Shown here in pieces: positions 1 to 6,992 of a stretch of DNA of 12,165 nt. Below the pieces are notes generated by a model. It worked only from the letters and a program-made list of their open reading frames with translations, was not told where the DNA came from and made no database searches. Position 1 is the stretch's first letter; each line of letters opens with the position of its first letter. Source of the stretch: an uncultured Bacteroides sp. (GTDB taxonomy: Bacteria; Bacteroidota; Bacteroidia; Bacteroidales; Bacteroidaceae); NCBI GenBank assembly GCA_947071285.1, contig CAMTFK010000130.1, positions 1 to 12,165 of the forward strand, given 5' to 3'. The translations under genes and the position numbers were made by a program.

Positions 1-83
1 CTTAGGTATAAATTAATTGTTTGTAATTGAAATTAGTCTATTGGTTTCTCTCAGTGCCCATTACCACTAAGGTAATAGCAACG

Positions 84-91
84 CAAAGATA
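84..91 (-). promoter_or_regulatory. Candidate Bacteroides -7 promoter element reading out of the window
   Basis: The minus strand reads TATCTTTG, matching the Bacteroidetes primary-sigma -7 consensus TAnnTTTG. It would drive transcription leftward, away from xerD and out of the window. No TTTG -33 box stands at a good distance. A small inverted repeat, ATTACC (60-65) and GGTAAT (71-76), would lie in the leader. No open frame starts within the window downstream of it. This is a motif match only. Confidence 0.35.
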
Positions 92-139
92 TTAAATCTC
101 TTGTCAGATTAAGAAATGAGTGGCTAATTTTATTATAAT

Positions 140-1090
140 TTAATGAAATCCTTGCTCTTTTCGGAACTTGATGTTTCGGGGGTGGTGCTCAATGATTTCA
201 CTGCGCAACATATTGCGGTCGATATGCGTGTAAATTTCCGTAGTTGCAATGGATTCGTGACCCAGCATACACTGGATTGCGCGCAGGTTGGCACCACCTT
301 CAAGCAAGTGCGTGGCGAAGGAGTGGCGGAAGGTGTGCGGGCTGATATTTTTAGTGATTCCGGCTTTCTCTGCCAGCTCTTTAATCAGGTGGAAAACCAT
401 GATGCGGGAGATGCTGTTTCCCCAGCGGGCGAGGAAGACGTAATCTTCAAATCCTTTCTTGATTTTGCCGACATTACGTTCCTGTATCCAGTACTTTATT
501 TCTTTGATGGCACGGGGGGAGATAGGTACCAATCGCTGTTTACTTCCTTTCCCTTCCACCTTGATGAAACCTTCGTCAAAATAGAGTTCGGACAGTTTCA
601 GGTTGCATAGCTCCGAGACGCGTAATCCGCAACTGTACAGGGTTTCCAGAATGGCCCGGTTGCGCTGCCCTTCTTTTTTGCTCATATCTACGGTGGCAAT
701 GATGGTGTCTATTTCTTCTATGGTGAGCACTTCCGGCAGTTTGAAGCCGATTTTAGGACCTTCAAGCAATTCGCTGGGATCATCCTCCCGATAATCTGCT
801 ATGACCAGGAAGTGGAGGAATGACTTTATTCCGGAAATGATGCGTGCCTGTGAACGGGGGTGGATGCCGATGTCATGCAGTCCGGCGGCAAAACGTTGCA
901 AATCATCCAGGGTGACCTTGAGCATGCTGATACTCTCTGCATTCAGGAAACGCAGCAACTTGTTGAGGTCAGTCAGGTAAGCATCCAGCGTATTGGCAGA
1001 AAGGGCTTTTTCCAACTTCAGGTATTGCTGGTACTTTCTGATTATCAATGCTTCCTTCTCCTTATTTCTTGTTTTTTCGTCTAATTTCAT
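140..1090 (-). CDS. xerD: Site-specific tyrosine recombinase, XerC/XerD family
   Basis: A 316-residue tyrosine recombinase of Xer size (about 300 aa), expected to resolve chromosome dimers at dif together with a partner Xer protein. An N-terminal SAM-like core-binding domain spans about residues 15-100 and the catalytic domain about 120-300. All six catalytic positions are visible: Arg157 in CGLRVSE, Lys181 in GKGSK, His252 and Arg255 in HTFRHSF, His278 in LGHES, and nucleophile Tyr287 in IYTHI. It is therefore probably active. It is a lone core-type gene with no visible phage or integrative-element genes beside it, which favours a housekeeping Xer over an element integrase. XerC versus XerD cannot be settled from sequence alone; xerD is chosen because I recall this gene next to aroQ in Bacteroides. 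The start was chosen at the first ATG; the first dozen lysine-rich residues may be an upstream extension. Confidence 0.88.
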   Translation of the reverse strand: MKLDEKTRNKEKEALIIRKYQQYLKLEKALSANTLDAYLTDLNKLLRFLNAESISMLKVTLDDLQRFAAGLHDIGIHPRSQARIISGIKSFLHFLVIADYREDDPSELLEGPKIGFKLPEVLTIEEIDTIIATVDMSKKEGQRNRAILETLYSCGLRVSELCNLKLSELYFDEGFIKVEGKGSKQRLVPISPRAIKEIKYWIQERNVGKIKKGFEDYVFLARWGNSISRIMVFHLIKELAEKAGITKNISPHTFRHSFATHLLEGGANLRAIQCMLGHESIATTEIYTHIDRNMLRSEIIEHHPRNIKFRKEQGFH

Positions 1091-1100
1091 TTCTTTTTTC

Positions 1101-1108
1101 TACCTTTG
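1101..1108 (+). promoter_or_regulatory. Candidate -7 promoter element for aroQ-pyk
   Basis: TACCTTTG matches TAnnTTTG of Bacteroidetes promoters. It lies just outside the xerD start on the divergent side and points towards aroQ. Transcription would begin near 1115, giving a leader of about 175 nt that contains the whole 11-bp repeat array. There is no good TTTG at the usual -33 distance; the nearest TTG is about 29 bp upstream, which is too far. Confidence therefore rests on the -7 box and its position. Confidence 0.4.
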
Positions 1109-1148
1109 CACCGTGATTTAAACGTTTCTCAAACGTATCTGAGCCGGA

Positions 1149-1255
1149 CTTCCTCCGTACCTGCTCCGTATCTATAGGCTTGGACTTGGTACGGAGCTGA
1201 TACGGACCTGACACGGAGTTCGTACGGACTTCATACGGAGTTGGTACGGAGTTGA
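1149..1255. repeat. 11-bp tandem repeat array with inverted units (TACGGAGTTGG type)
   Basis: Six contiguous 11-bp units run from 1190 to 1255: TACGGAGCTGA, TACGGACCTGA, CACGGAGTTCG, TACGGACTTCA, TACGGAGTTGG and TACGGAGTTGA. A decayed unit precedes them at 1179-1189. At 1149-1170 are two units in the opposite orientation, ending CTCCGTA. As a result GCTCCGTA (1163-1170) can pair with TACGGAGC (1190-1197), and CTCCGTAC (1153-1160) with GTACGGAG (1244-1251), so alternative hairpins are possible. The array fills the xerD-aroQ gap. The 11-bp period is close to one helical turn and is not a multiple of 3, so the array is unlikely to be coding. Confidence 0.9.
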
Positions 1256-1268
1256 TACTTTCAGGAGA

Positions 1269-1276
1269 CAAAGGTA
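1269..1276 (-). promoter_or_regulatory. Candidate -7 promoter element for xerD
   Basis: The minus strand reads TACCTTTG, a full TAnnTTTG match. It has TTTG at 1303-1300 about 23 bp upstream, slightly longer than the usual -33 spacing. It would drive xerD through a leader of about 170 nt that crosses the repeat array. It overlaps the region just upstream of the aroQ start, so the xerD and aroQ transcripts would be antisense over the array. Confidence 0.4.
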
Positions 1277-1290
1277 TAAAAAATTGTGTT

Positions 1291-1713
1291 ATGAGGATAC
1301 AAATAATTAACGGCCCGAATATCAATCTATTGGGTAAGCGTGAACCTTCCATTTACGGCAGTGTTACTTTTGAGGATTACCTTGCTGAACTTCGTAGGAA
1401 GTACGCTGATGTGCAAATAGACTATTTCCAGTCAAACATTGAGGGGGAGCTGATAGACAAAATCCAGCAAACCGGTTTTGAGGTGGATGGAATCATCCTG
1501 AATGCAGGTGCCTACACCCACACCTCTATTGCTTTGCAGGATGCCATCCGTTCAGTGACTTCTCCGGTCATCGAGGTGCATATTTCCAATGTACATGCCC
1601 GTGAGGCTTTCCGGCACGTGTCTATGATTGCCTGCGCCTGTAAAGGTGTGATTTGTGGTTTCGGTTTAAACTCCTACCGTTTGGCGCTCGAGGCGTTGAT
1701 AAGTGATAAATGA
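1291..1713 (+). CDS. aroQ: Type II 3-dehydroquinate dehydratase
   Basis: A 140-residue type II dehydroquinase, which dehydrates 3-dehydroquinate to 3-dehydroshikimate in the cytosolic shikimate pathway; the family forms dodecamers. The protein opens with the family signature INGPNINLLG (residues 6-15). The flexible active-site loop carries Arg17 and Tyr22 (GKREPSIYG). Asn71 in LNAGAYTHTS, His77, and general-acid His97 in EVHISN are present. Length is normal for the family. The ATG at 1291 is preferred over an in-frame ATG at 1252, because the family begins directly with the first beta strand (MRIQIING) and the earlier codon lies at the edge of the 11-bp repeat array. The gene is followed by pyk after 23 bp with no promoter-like motif between them, so the two are probably cotranscribed. 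Confidence 0.95.
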   Translation: MRIQIINGPNINLLGKREPSIYGSVTFEDYLAELRRKYADVQIDYFQSNIEGELIDKIQQTGFEVDGIILNAGAYTHTSIALQDAIRSVTSPVIEVHISNVHAREAFRHVSMIACACKGVICGFGLNSYRLALEALISDK

Positions 1714-1736
1714 TTAAATAAAATAGGTATAAGATT

Positions 1737-3194
1737 ATGTTATTGAAACAGACTAAAATCGTTGCAACCATTTCAGATAAGCGTTGTGACGTTGATTTTA
1801 TAAAAGGCTTGTTTGAAGCCGGTATGAACGTGGTGCGTATGAACACGGCACATCTTGGATATGATGGCCTTGAGAAGTTGATAAATAATGTTCGTACGGT
1901 GTCCAACCGTATTGCTATCCTGATGGATACCAAAGGCCCCGAAGTCCGCACCACTATTAGTGAAGAACCTATACCTTATAAGACGGGAGACAGGGTGAAA
2001 GTGGTAGGCAATCCTGACCTCGCTACTACCCGTGAGTGCATCTCTGTTTCTTATCCTAATTTTGTGCACGATGTGTCGGTAGGCGTCCACATTCTTATTG
2101 ACGATGGCGATCTGGAAATGATAGTTGTAGATAAGACTCCTGAATATTTGGTGTGTGAGGTGCAGAATGAAGCTACGCTGGGAAGCCGTAAGAGCGTCAA
2201 TGTACCGGGTGTACGCATCAATCTTCCTTCTCTGACGGAGAAAGACCGTAATAACATTCTTTATGCTATCGAGAAAGATATTGACTTCATAGCTCACTCT
2301 TTTGTGCGCAACAAACAGGATGTTCTTGATATACAGGAAATCCTGGATGCCCACAATAGTGATATCCGCATCATTGCCAAGATTGAAAACCAGGAAGGCG
2401 TGGATAACATCGACGAGATTCTGGAAGTAGCCGACGGTGTGATGGTGGCTCGTGGTGACCTTGGTATCGAAGTTCCGCAGGAACGTATTCCCGGCATCCA
2501 GCGTTTGCTTATCCGTAAATGTATTCTGGCTAAGAAACCGGTAATTGTAGCCACCCAGATGCTTCATACAATGATTACGAACCCGCGTCCTACCCGTGCC
2601 GAAGTAACGGATATTGCCAACGCCATCTATTATCGTACGGATGCTTTGATGTTGAGCGGTGAAACGGCTTATGGTAAATATCCGCTGGACGCTGTGAAGA
2701 CCATGACGAAAGTTGCCGCACAGGCAGAAAAAGATAAACTGGCAGATAATGATATCCGTATCCCATTGGATGAAAATAGTAATGACGTGACTGCTTTCCT
2801 TGCAAAGCAAGCTGTGAAAGCTACTTCTAAGCTGAAGATACGTGCCATTATTACTGATAGCTACAGTGGACGCACTGCCCGTAACCTTGCTGCATTCCGT
2901 GGTAAATATCCAGTGCTGGCTATTTGCTATAAAGAAAAGACAATGCGTCATCTGGCTCTTTCTTATGGTGTGGAAGCTATCTATATGCCTGAACTTGCCA
3001 ACGGACAGGATTATTATTTTGCAGCTTTGCGCCGTCTGCTGAAAGAAGGCCGTTTGTCTGAAACAGATATGGTGGGTTATCTGAGTAGCGGTAAAGCCGG
3101 AACACATACTTCTTTCCTCGAAATAAATGTCGTAGGAGATGCTTTGAAGTATTCCGAGGAAAGTGTATTGCCGAATAAAAACAGATACCTTTAA
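1737..3194 (+). CDS. pyk: Pyruvate kinase
   Basis: A 485-residue pyruvate kinase, converting phosphoenolpyruvate and ADP to pyruvate and ATP in the last step of glycolysis. Visible landmarks are the N-terminal barrel strand with VVRMN (Arg34), the DTKGPEVRT segment (residues 64-72), and the active-site signature IIAKIENQEG with catalytic Lys215 and metal ligand Glu217. MVARGDLG follows with Asp241, then the substrate-binding TRAEVTDIANA stretch and the C-terminal regulatory domain (about 350-470). Glu69 in KGPEVR corresponds to the Glu that in characterised enzymes marks K+-dependent catalysis; Lys occurs there in K+-independent ones. K+ dependence here is inferred from that. The usual RLNFSHG segment reads RMNTAHLG, a substitution common outside the E. 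coli type. Second gene of the aroQ-pyk unit. A large inverted repeat begins 12 bp after the stop codon. Confidence 0.97.
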   Translation: MLLKQTKIVATISDKRCDVDFIKGLFEAGMNVVRMNTAHLGYDGLEKLINNVRTVSNRIAILMDTKGPEVRTTISEEPIPYKTGDRVKVVGNPDLATTRECISVSYPNFVHDVSVGVHILIDDGDLEMIVVDKTPEYLVCEVQNEATLGSRKSVNVPGVRINLPSLTEKDRNNILYAIEKDIDFIAHSFVRNKQDVLDIQEILDAHNSDIRIIAKIENQEGVDNIDEILEVADGVMVARGDLGIEVPQERIPGIQRLLIRKCILAKKPVIVATQMLHTMITNPRPTRAEVTDIANAIYYRTDALMLSGETAYGKYPLDAVKTMTKVAAQAEKDKLADNDIRIPLDENSNDVTAFLAKQAVKATSKLKIRAIITDSYSGRTARNLAAFRGKYPVLAICYKEKTMRHLALSYGVEAIYMPELANGQDYYFAALRRLLKEGRLSETDMVGYLSSGKAGTHTSFLEINVVGDALKYSEESVLPNKNRYL

Positions 3195-3205
3195 CTAAGT
3201 TGAGG

Positions 3206-3284
3206 GTTGAGAATTGAGAGTTGAGAATTACTATTCAGTATGATAGCGCAGCCAACTCTCAATTCTCAACTCTCAATTCTCAAC
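3206..3284. repeat. Perfect 24-bp inverted repeat built of 7-bp TTGAG units
   Basis: The left arm 3206-3229 and right arm 3261-3284 are exact reverse complements, separated by a 31-nt loop (3230-3260). Each arm is itself made of alternating 7-mers, AATTGAG and AGTTGAG, so the arms can also pair out of register by one unit. No U-run follows either arm, so it does not look like a simple intrinsic terminator. The right arm ends 10 nt before the methyltransferase ATG, placing the structure over that gene's ribosome-loading region in any transcript that enters from pyk. Confidence 0.92.
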
Positions 3285-3294
3285 TTCTCCTACA

Positions 3295-3924
3295 ATGACT
3301 ATAGACGAATATATTTTGCAGCATATCGATGATGAGGGCGAATATCTGAAGGCTCTTTATCGGGATACGCATATTAAACTACTATATCCGCGCATGGCGT
3401 CGGGGCATTTGCAGGGGCGTATGCTTAAGATGTTCGTCAAGATGATACGTCCCCGCCGTATTCTGGAAATAGGTACTTATAGCGGTTATTCTGCCCTGTG
3501 CATGGCCGAAGGTCTGCCGGAAGACGGAATGCTGTATACATTCGAAATCAATGATGAGCAGGAAGACTTTACCCGTCCTTGGCTGGAGAACTCCGCTTAT
3601 GCAGACAAAATCAAATTCTATATAGGGGATGCACTGGAAATGATTCCACAGTTTGATATTACTTTTGACCTTGCCTTTATAGATGGTGACAAGCGTAAGT
3701 ATATAGATTATTATGAAATGGTATTGCCCCGCCTCTCCGATGGTGGTTATATCATTGCCGACAACACTTTGTGGGACGGACATGTGCTTGAAGAACAGCC
3801 ACACCGCACTGATTTGCAGACTATAGGTATTAAAGCTTTTAATGACCTTGTTGCACAAGATTCACGTGTGGAAAAAGTGATTCTTCCTTTGCGTGACGGT
3901 TTGACAATTATCCACAAGAAATAA
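3295..3924 (+). CDS. Class I SAM-dependent O-methyltransferase, CCoAOMT-like (Methyltransf_3)
   Basis: A 209-residue methyltransferase of the metal-dependent, caffeoyl-CoA/catechol type found in bacteria. SAM-binding motif I is ILEIGTYSGYS (residues 56-66), followed by the acidic residue ending the second strand in YTFEIND (Glu84). The divalent-metal ligands typical of this family are visible as Asp130 in FIDGDK and Asp156-Asn157 in IADNTLW. Bacterial relatives methylate small hydroxylated aromatics, but the substrate here cannot be told from sequence. No signal peptide, so cytosolic. It may be transcribed with pyk through the inverted repeat 10 nt upstream of its ATG. The stop codon (TAA 3922-3924) is only 3 bp from the stop of the convergent kinase-like gene, leaving no room for an intergenic terminator. 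Confidence 0.9.
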   Translation: MTIDEYILQHIDDEGEYLKALYRDTHIKLLYPRMASGHLQGRMLKMFVKMIRPRRILEIGTYSGYSALCMAEGLPEDGMLYTFEINDEQEDFTRPWLENSAYADKIKFYIGDALEMIPQFDITFDLAFIDGDKRKYIDYYEMVLPRLSDGGYIIADNTLWDGHVLEEQPHRTDLQTIGIKAFNDLVAQDSRVEKVILPLRDGLTIIHKK

Positions 3925-3927
3925 CCT

Positions 3928-5874
3928 CTAAGACAGGGGATAAGTAATCGTAACTTCTTTTTGTTCTCCCTCTGAAATCTGATAACTTCCTTTAAACGCT
4001 TCCAGATAAAGCCGGTTGATGTCGTGCAGGATACGTTGTTCCTGTTCGTCTTCCCATACTTGGTAGAGAGGACTTCCTTTTACCGTGATTTTCAGATATT
4101 GGTCTTCCCGGGTCAGTGCATACTCTACCTGGCAAACTTCTCCGGTATATAATCTTGGAACAGACAATAGTGATGAGAGTAGTTTGAGAAACCATCTGCT
4201 ATCCGCCTGTATGGACAGTGCTTCAAGCTCCGTGTGGAAGTGTGGATTCACCATGGTGGTCTGCATATTTATCATCATTTTCACTTCTTGACAAAGTTGC
4301 ACTGCATCGCATTCCTGTACATTAAAGCGCATCATTCCTGCCTCAAGGCGCGATAGATCGAGGATATTATTAATCAGAGTCAATAGCTTTCCTGAATTAT
4401 TTTTTATGGCAACCGAGTATTCCTGTATTTCTTCTTCGGAGAGGTCTAACTCGACAGACAGCAGTTCGGAAAAGCCTACGACTGTATTTAATGGTATGCG
4501 AATTTCGTAAGTGATGTTTTGCAGAAAATATTCTTTCATCTTATCTGCTGCCTCTATCGTTTTTAATGCTTGCCGGGTTTCTTCTTCCGAACGGCGTAGT
4601 TGTAGGTGAATGCGGAAGGCACGCATGATGGCAAGAAGCATTAGAATAAGTATGATAGAGGATCCCCCGACATATATCCAACGGTATTGCTTGGTCATCA
4701 GTTCCTTGTCTAACAGTGCTTTTTGAATTTTATAGTTGGCCTGATACACTTCTTCATGGCGCTGTAACATATCCTGGTTGAGAGAATCTCCTTTTAAGAC
4801 TGCTGTTTTATAGATGTTGGCTGCTTCTTCATGCCGACCGGCTTCCATCATAGCTTCTGCTTTCATCTTGAGAATGCCATTCTCATGAAAAGGTTCTGCT
4901 CCACGGCAAGCAGATATGGCCAGATTAAATTCGTGGAAACATTTGTCCCAATCTTTCTCCAGCTTATAGTATATGCCCCATAGAGCATGATAATCAATAT
5001 AGTAGCTGAAAAAGCTTTCTTTATCATAATACTTCCCGGCTCTTATCAGATGCTGTTTCAGGTTTTCTTTGTCTCTGTTTTTTGCATAAATCATGCCGAA
5101 GGATATTTCAGTTTCTAAGAAAGTGCTTTTCAGTGTATTTATAACTTGTGGACCTTTTTCCTGCATCTTTTTTAGCACTTTTTCCTGTTGTTCCAATTCA
5201 CTAAGACCCTCCGTATACTTCTCCTGCTCCATATATATTTTCGCTAAATTTCCGTGTATTAACAGGAGTGAATATTCGTTGGCATTCGGATTTTCTTCCA
5301 GAGTTTGTTTATAGGTTTGAATTGCTTCGTCATACTGCTCTGCGAAATTCAACGCTTGTGCTAAAGCTATGAGCGAAACGAATGCTCCACTTTCATACTT
5401 GATTCGGATGGCCTCCTTTCGCATCTCTTTGGCCTGCATGATAGCGTATTCCGTATCTCCCTGGGCACATCTCATTTGGAGCATGCCTAACCAGACCGTA
5501 TAATAGAGTGAGTAATCCTTATATCGGTAGGCGGCTTCTTTTAATTTTAGGAGATACTGTTCCATTTCAGAAGCCTCACCCCGGTATTCATAGTGACGGC
5601 AGTAGTCAAAGAGGGTGTACAGCTCTTCTTCGTGCATCCCTTTTCGTTTGGAAAGTACAAGGGCTGAATCCAGATATTCTAAAGCTGCCTCCTGACCTAT
5701 ATATTGCTGGAATGCTCCTCTCAATATCTTTGAGCGGAGAGTATCGTTTGTCTCAGAGTTAATGACTTGAAAGATGCTGTCACGGAATTGTTCTTCTGTT
5801 GAAGCCGGTGAGTTTGCCTTTGTCTGAAGCAATATCCCCATCATAAACAGGGTGATAAATGTTGCCTTCTTCAT
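3928..5874 (-). CDS. TPR-sensor histidine kinase homologue with degenerate kinase domain (predicted pseudokinase)
   Basis: A 648-residue membrane protein. Residues 1-20 are a signal peptide (ending QTKA), about 40-395 is a long helical TPR-like sensor, about 399-418 is a single transmembrane helix, and the rest is a histidine-kinase-like cytoplasmic part. The dimerisation helix is well kept: FLQNITYEIRIPLN replaces the usual SHEIRTPLN, so the phospho-accepting His is Tyr456 (TAC at 4509-4507; a single base from CAC). The ATPase domain is worn away. The N-box region reads LLSSLLSVPRLYTGE (565-579) with no Asn, the DxGxG G1 loop is absent, and no GTGLGL G2 loop exists. The frame is intact and full length, so this looks like a maintained protein rather than a decaying pseudogene. 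Its start ATG overlaps the upstream kinase stop as ATGA (5874-5871), indicating translational coupling. The ATG at 5874 is chosen because it begins the signal peptide; the open frame extends further upstream only as an overlap with the upstream gene. Autokinase activity is predicted to be lost; a sensing or partner-binding role is inferred. Confidence 0.88.
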   Translation of the reverse strand: MKKATFITLFMMGILLQTKANSPASTEEQFRDSIFQVINSETNDTLRSKILRGAFQQYIGQEAALEYLDSALVLSKRKGMHEEELYTLFDYCRHYEYRGEASEMEQYLLKLKEAAYRYKDYSLYYTVWLGMLQMRCAQGDTEYAIMQAKEMRKEAIRIKYESGAFVSLIALAQALNFAEQYDEAIQTYKQTLEENPNANEYSLLLIHGNLAKIYMEQEKYTEGLSELEQQEKVLKKMQEKGPQVINTLKSTFLETEISFGMIYAKNRDKENLKQHLIRAGKYYDKESFFSYYIDYHALWGIYYKLEKDWDKCFHEFNLAISACRGAEPFHENGILKMKAEAMMEAGRHEEAANIYKTAVLKGDSLNQDMLQRHEEVYQANYKIQKALLDKELMTKQYRWIYVGGSSIILILMLLAIMRAFRIHLQLRRSEEETRQALKTIEAADKMKEYFLQNITYEIRIPLNTVVGFSELLSVELDLSEEEIQEYSVAIKNNSGKLLTLINNILDLSRLEAGMMRFNVQECDAVQLCQEVKMMINMQTTMVNPHFHTELEALSIQADSRWFLKLLSSLLSVPRLYTGEVCQVEYALTREDQYLKITVKGSPLYQVWEDEQEQRILHDINRLYLEAFKGSYQISEGEQKEVTITYPLS

Positions 5875-6962
5875 GCTTTGGCCTCCTGTTTTAACGGGTG
5901 AGTGAAAATGAAACGCGAACCATCGGTATATTGCGGGTCTATCCATATCTTTCCACCGAGACGGGTGATGATAAGTTGGCAGATAGCCAGCCCAAGTCCG
6001 GTTCCCTGAGATTTCTCGTTTACTCTTTCGAAACGTTCGAATATGCTGCTCTGCTTTTCTAACGGAATACCGCAACCGGTATCGGTGATGGAGAATTGTG
6101 CCATGCCTTTTTCGTTTTGTTCCAGTAGCAGGGTGATACTTCCTTCTTTTGTGAATTTGGTAGCATTGACTAAAATGTTGATTAGTACCTGGTGCAACCG
6201 AAGTGTATCAGTCTCAATCTCTAAAAGAGGAAGCTCTGTTTTGAAGAAGATTTCAGCCTGTGTTTGCTTGATGCCTTCCAGGGTCTGGATGATGCCTTCA
6301 CATAAATCTACTGCATCACATTGTTTGAGATTGAATTTCATGTTTGTTACGTCAAGACAGGAAATGTCTACCACGTCGTTCACCAGATTCAATAACAGGC
6401 GTGAGTTCAGTTGGATAATGTCATTGCATTGTTTTCTCGTTTCCTCATCAATACCCGGAGTGGTCAGTACATCAGAGAAACCGGACAAGGCATTTAGCGG
6501 AGTCCGGATTTCGTGGCTCATATTTGATATGAACAGGCTCTTGTTGCGTATTGAATTTTCCACTGCTTTCTCCGCTTTTTGTAGCTTTCGCTTCGAGAGC
6601 ATCAACTTCTTTGCCTGTCTTTTCAGATAGAGGAAACAGATGCCGGCAACAATGATAAGGCAGGGTAATATGATAAGGGCTAATAATAACAAATGATTCT
6701 GCTGTTGGTTGTTAGCCAATTGCAATTCGTCAATAGAGTATGTCTCCCGTAAATCCTTTACTTTGTGAGAATTGATTTCCTTGTAATCAGTATCAATCTT
6801 TTCTCCTAATTTTTTATATAAATTGGCAGCTTTTTCATATTGCTGCTCTTTCATATACTGGTTCGCAACATTCCACAGACTATCTTGTTTACTGTCTTGG
6901 TTAGCGTAGCTGCTAAGAAGCAAGGAAAATAGAAATAGTAGTGTGAAGACAGGTCTTTTCAT
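5871..6962 (-). CDS. Membrane sensor histidine kinase with minimal sensor region
   Basis: A 363-residue histidine kinase that looks catalytically complete. Residues 1-20 are a signal peptide (ending SSYA). Residues 25-60 form about one TPR-like helix pair (QYEKAANLYKKLG), 90-113 the transmembrane helix, and 115-145 a coiled linker. The HisKA segment has the H box FISNMSHEIRTPLN (phospho-acceptor His150). The HATPase domain has N box INILVNATKF (Asn266), G1 DTGCGIP (Asp294) and G2 GTGLGLAI (320-327). The sensor is far smaller than in most Bacteroidetes TPR-fused kinases, and no receiver or DNA-binding domain is attached. First gene of a two-gene operon; its TGA overlaps the ATG of the pseudokinase gene. 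Both proteins share FNxxxCDAVxLC after the dimerisation helices (210-221 here, 517-528 in the partner), so they are paralogues or close family members. No response regulator gene is adjacent on this strand. Confidence 0.93.
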   Translation of the reverse strand: MKRPVFTLLFLFSLLLSSYANQDSKQDSLWNVANQYMKEQQYEKAANLYKKLGEKIDTDYKEINSHKVKDLRETYSIDELQLANNQQQNHLLLLALIILPCLIIVAGICFLYLKRQAKKLMLSKRKLQKAEKAVENSIRNKSLFISNMSHEIRTPLNALSGFSDVLTTPGIDEETRKQCNDIIQLNSRLLLNLVNDVVDISCLDVTNMKFNLKQCDAVDLCEGIIQTLEGIKQTQAEIFFKTELPLLEIETDTLRLHQVLINILVNATKFTKEGSITLLLEQNEKGMAQFSITDTGCGIPLEKQSSIFERFERVNEKSQGTGLGLAICQLIITRLGGKIWIDPQYTDGSRFIFTHPLKQEAKA

Positions 6963-6984
6963 GTTTTTTTGATTAGTGTCGTTG

Positions 6985-6992
6985 CAAAGGTA
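6985..6992 (-). promoter_or_regulatory. Candidate -7 promoter element for the sensor-kinase operon
   Basis: The minus strand reads TACCTTTG, a full TAnnTTTG match, 22 bp upstream of the kinase ATG (6962-6960). Transcription would start near 6978 and leave a leader of only about 16 nt. No clear TTTG lies at -33. Position, match quality and the divergent arrangement with rbfA support it. Confidence 0.5.

Noticed and set aside
140..1090. Integrase of a mobile element
   Set aside because: No tRNA att site, relaxase, phage or conjugation genes are nearby, and the protein has normal Xer length and neighbours.
1149..1255. CRISPR array
   Set aside because: The units are only 11 bp and contiguous with no spacers, and there are no cas genes.
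1252..1290. Upstream in-frame ATG that would lengthen AroQ by 13 residues
   Set aside because: The family starts directly at the first beta strand, and the extra residues would come from the edge of the repeat array and the opposing promoter.
1062..1352. A 96-codon minus-strand frame crossing the 11-bp repeat array
   Set aside because: The array period is not a multiple of three, the frame overlaps both the xerD start and the aroQ start, and nothing resembles a real protein. It is open by chance.
1773..3107. A 444-codon open frame antisense to pyk
   Set aside because: It lies wholly inside a well-conserved pyruvate kinase gene, its translation is low-complexity His/Ile-rich and resembles no protein family. 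It reads as a codon-usage shadow.
3206..3284. Simple intrinsic terminator after pyk
   Set aside because: The stem is strong but no T-run follows it, and another gene in the same orientation begins 10 nt later.
3928..5874. Calling the degenerate kinase a pseudogene
   Set aside because: There is no frameshift or internal stop, the signal peptide, membrane helix and dimerisation helix are intact, and its start is coupled to the partner gene. Loss of catalysis with an intact frame fits a pseudokinase better.
5875..6075. A 67-residue N-terminal extension of the pseudokinase
   Set aside because: It lies in the coding sequence of the upstream kinase in another frame, and it would bury the clear signal peptide that starts at 5874.
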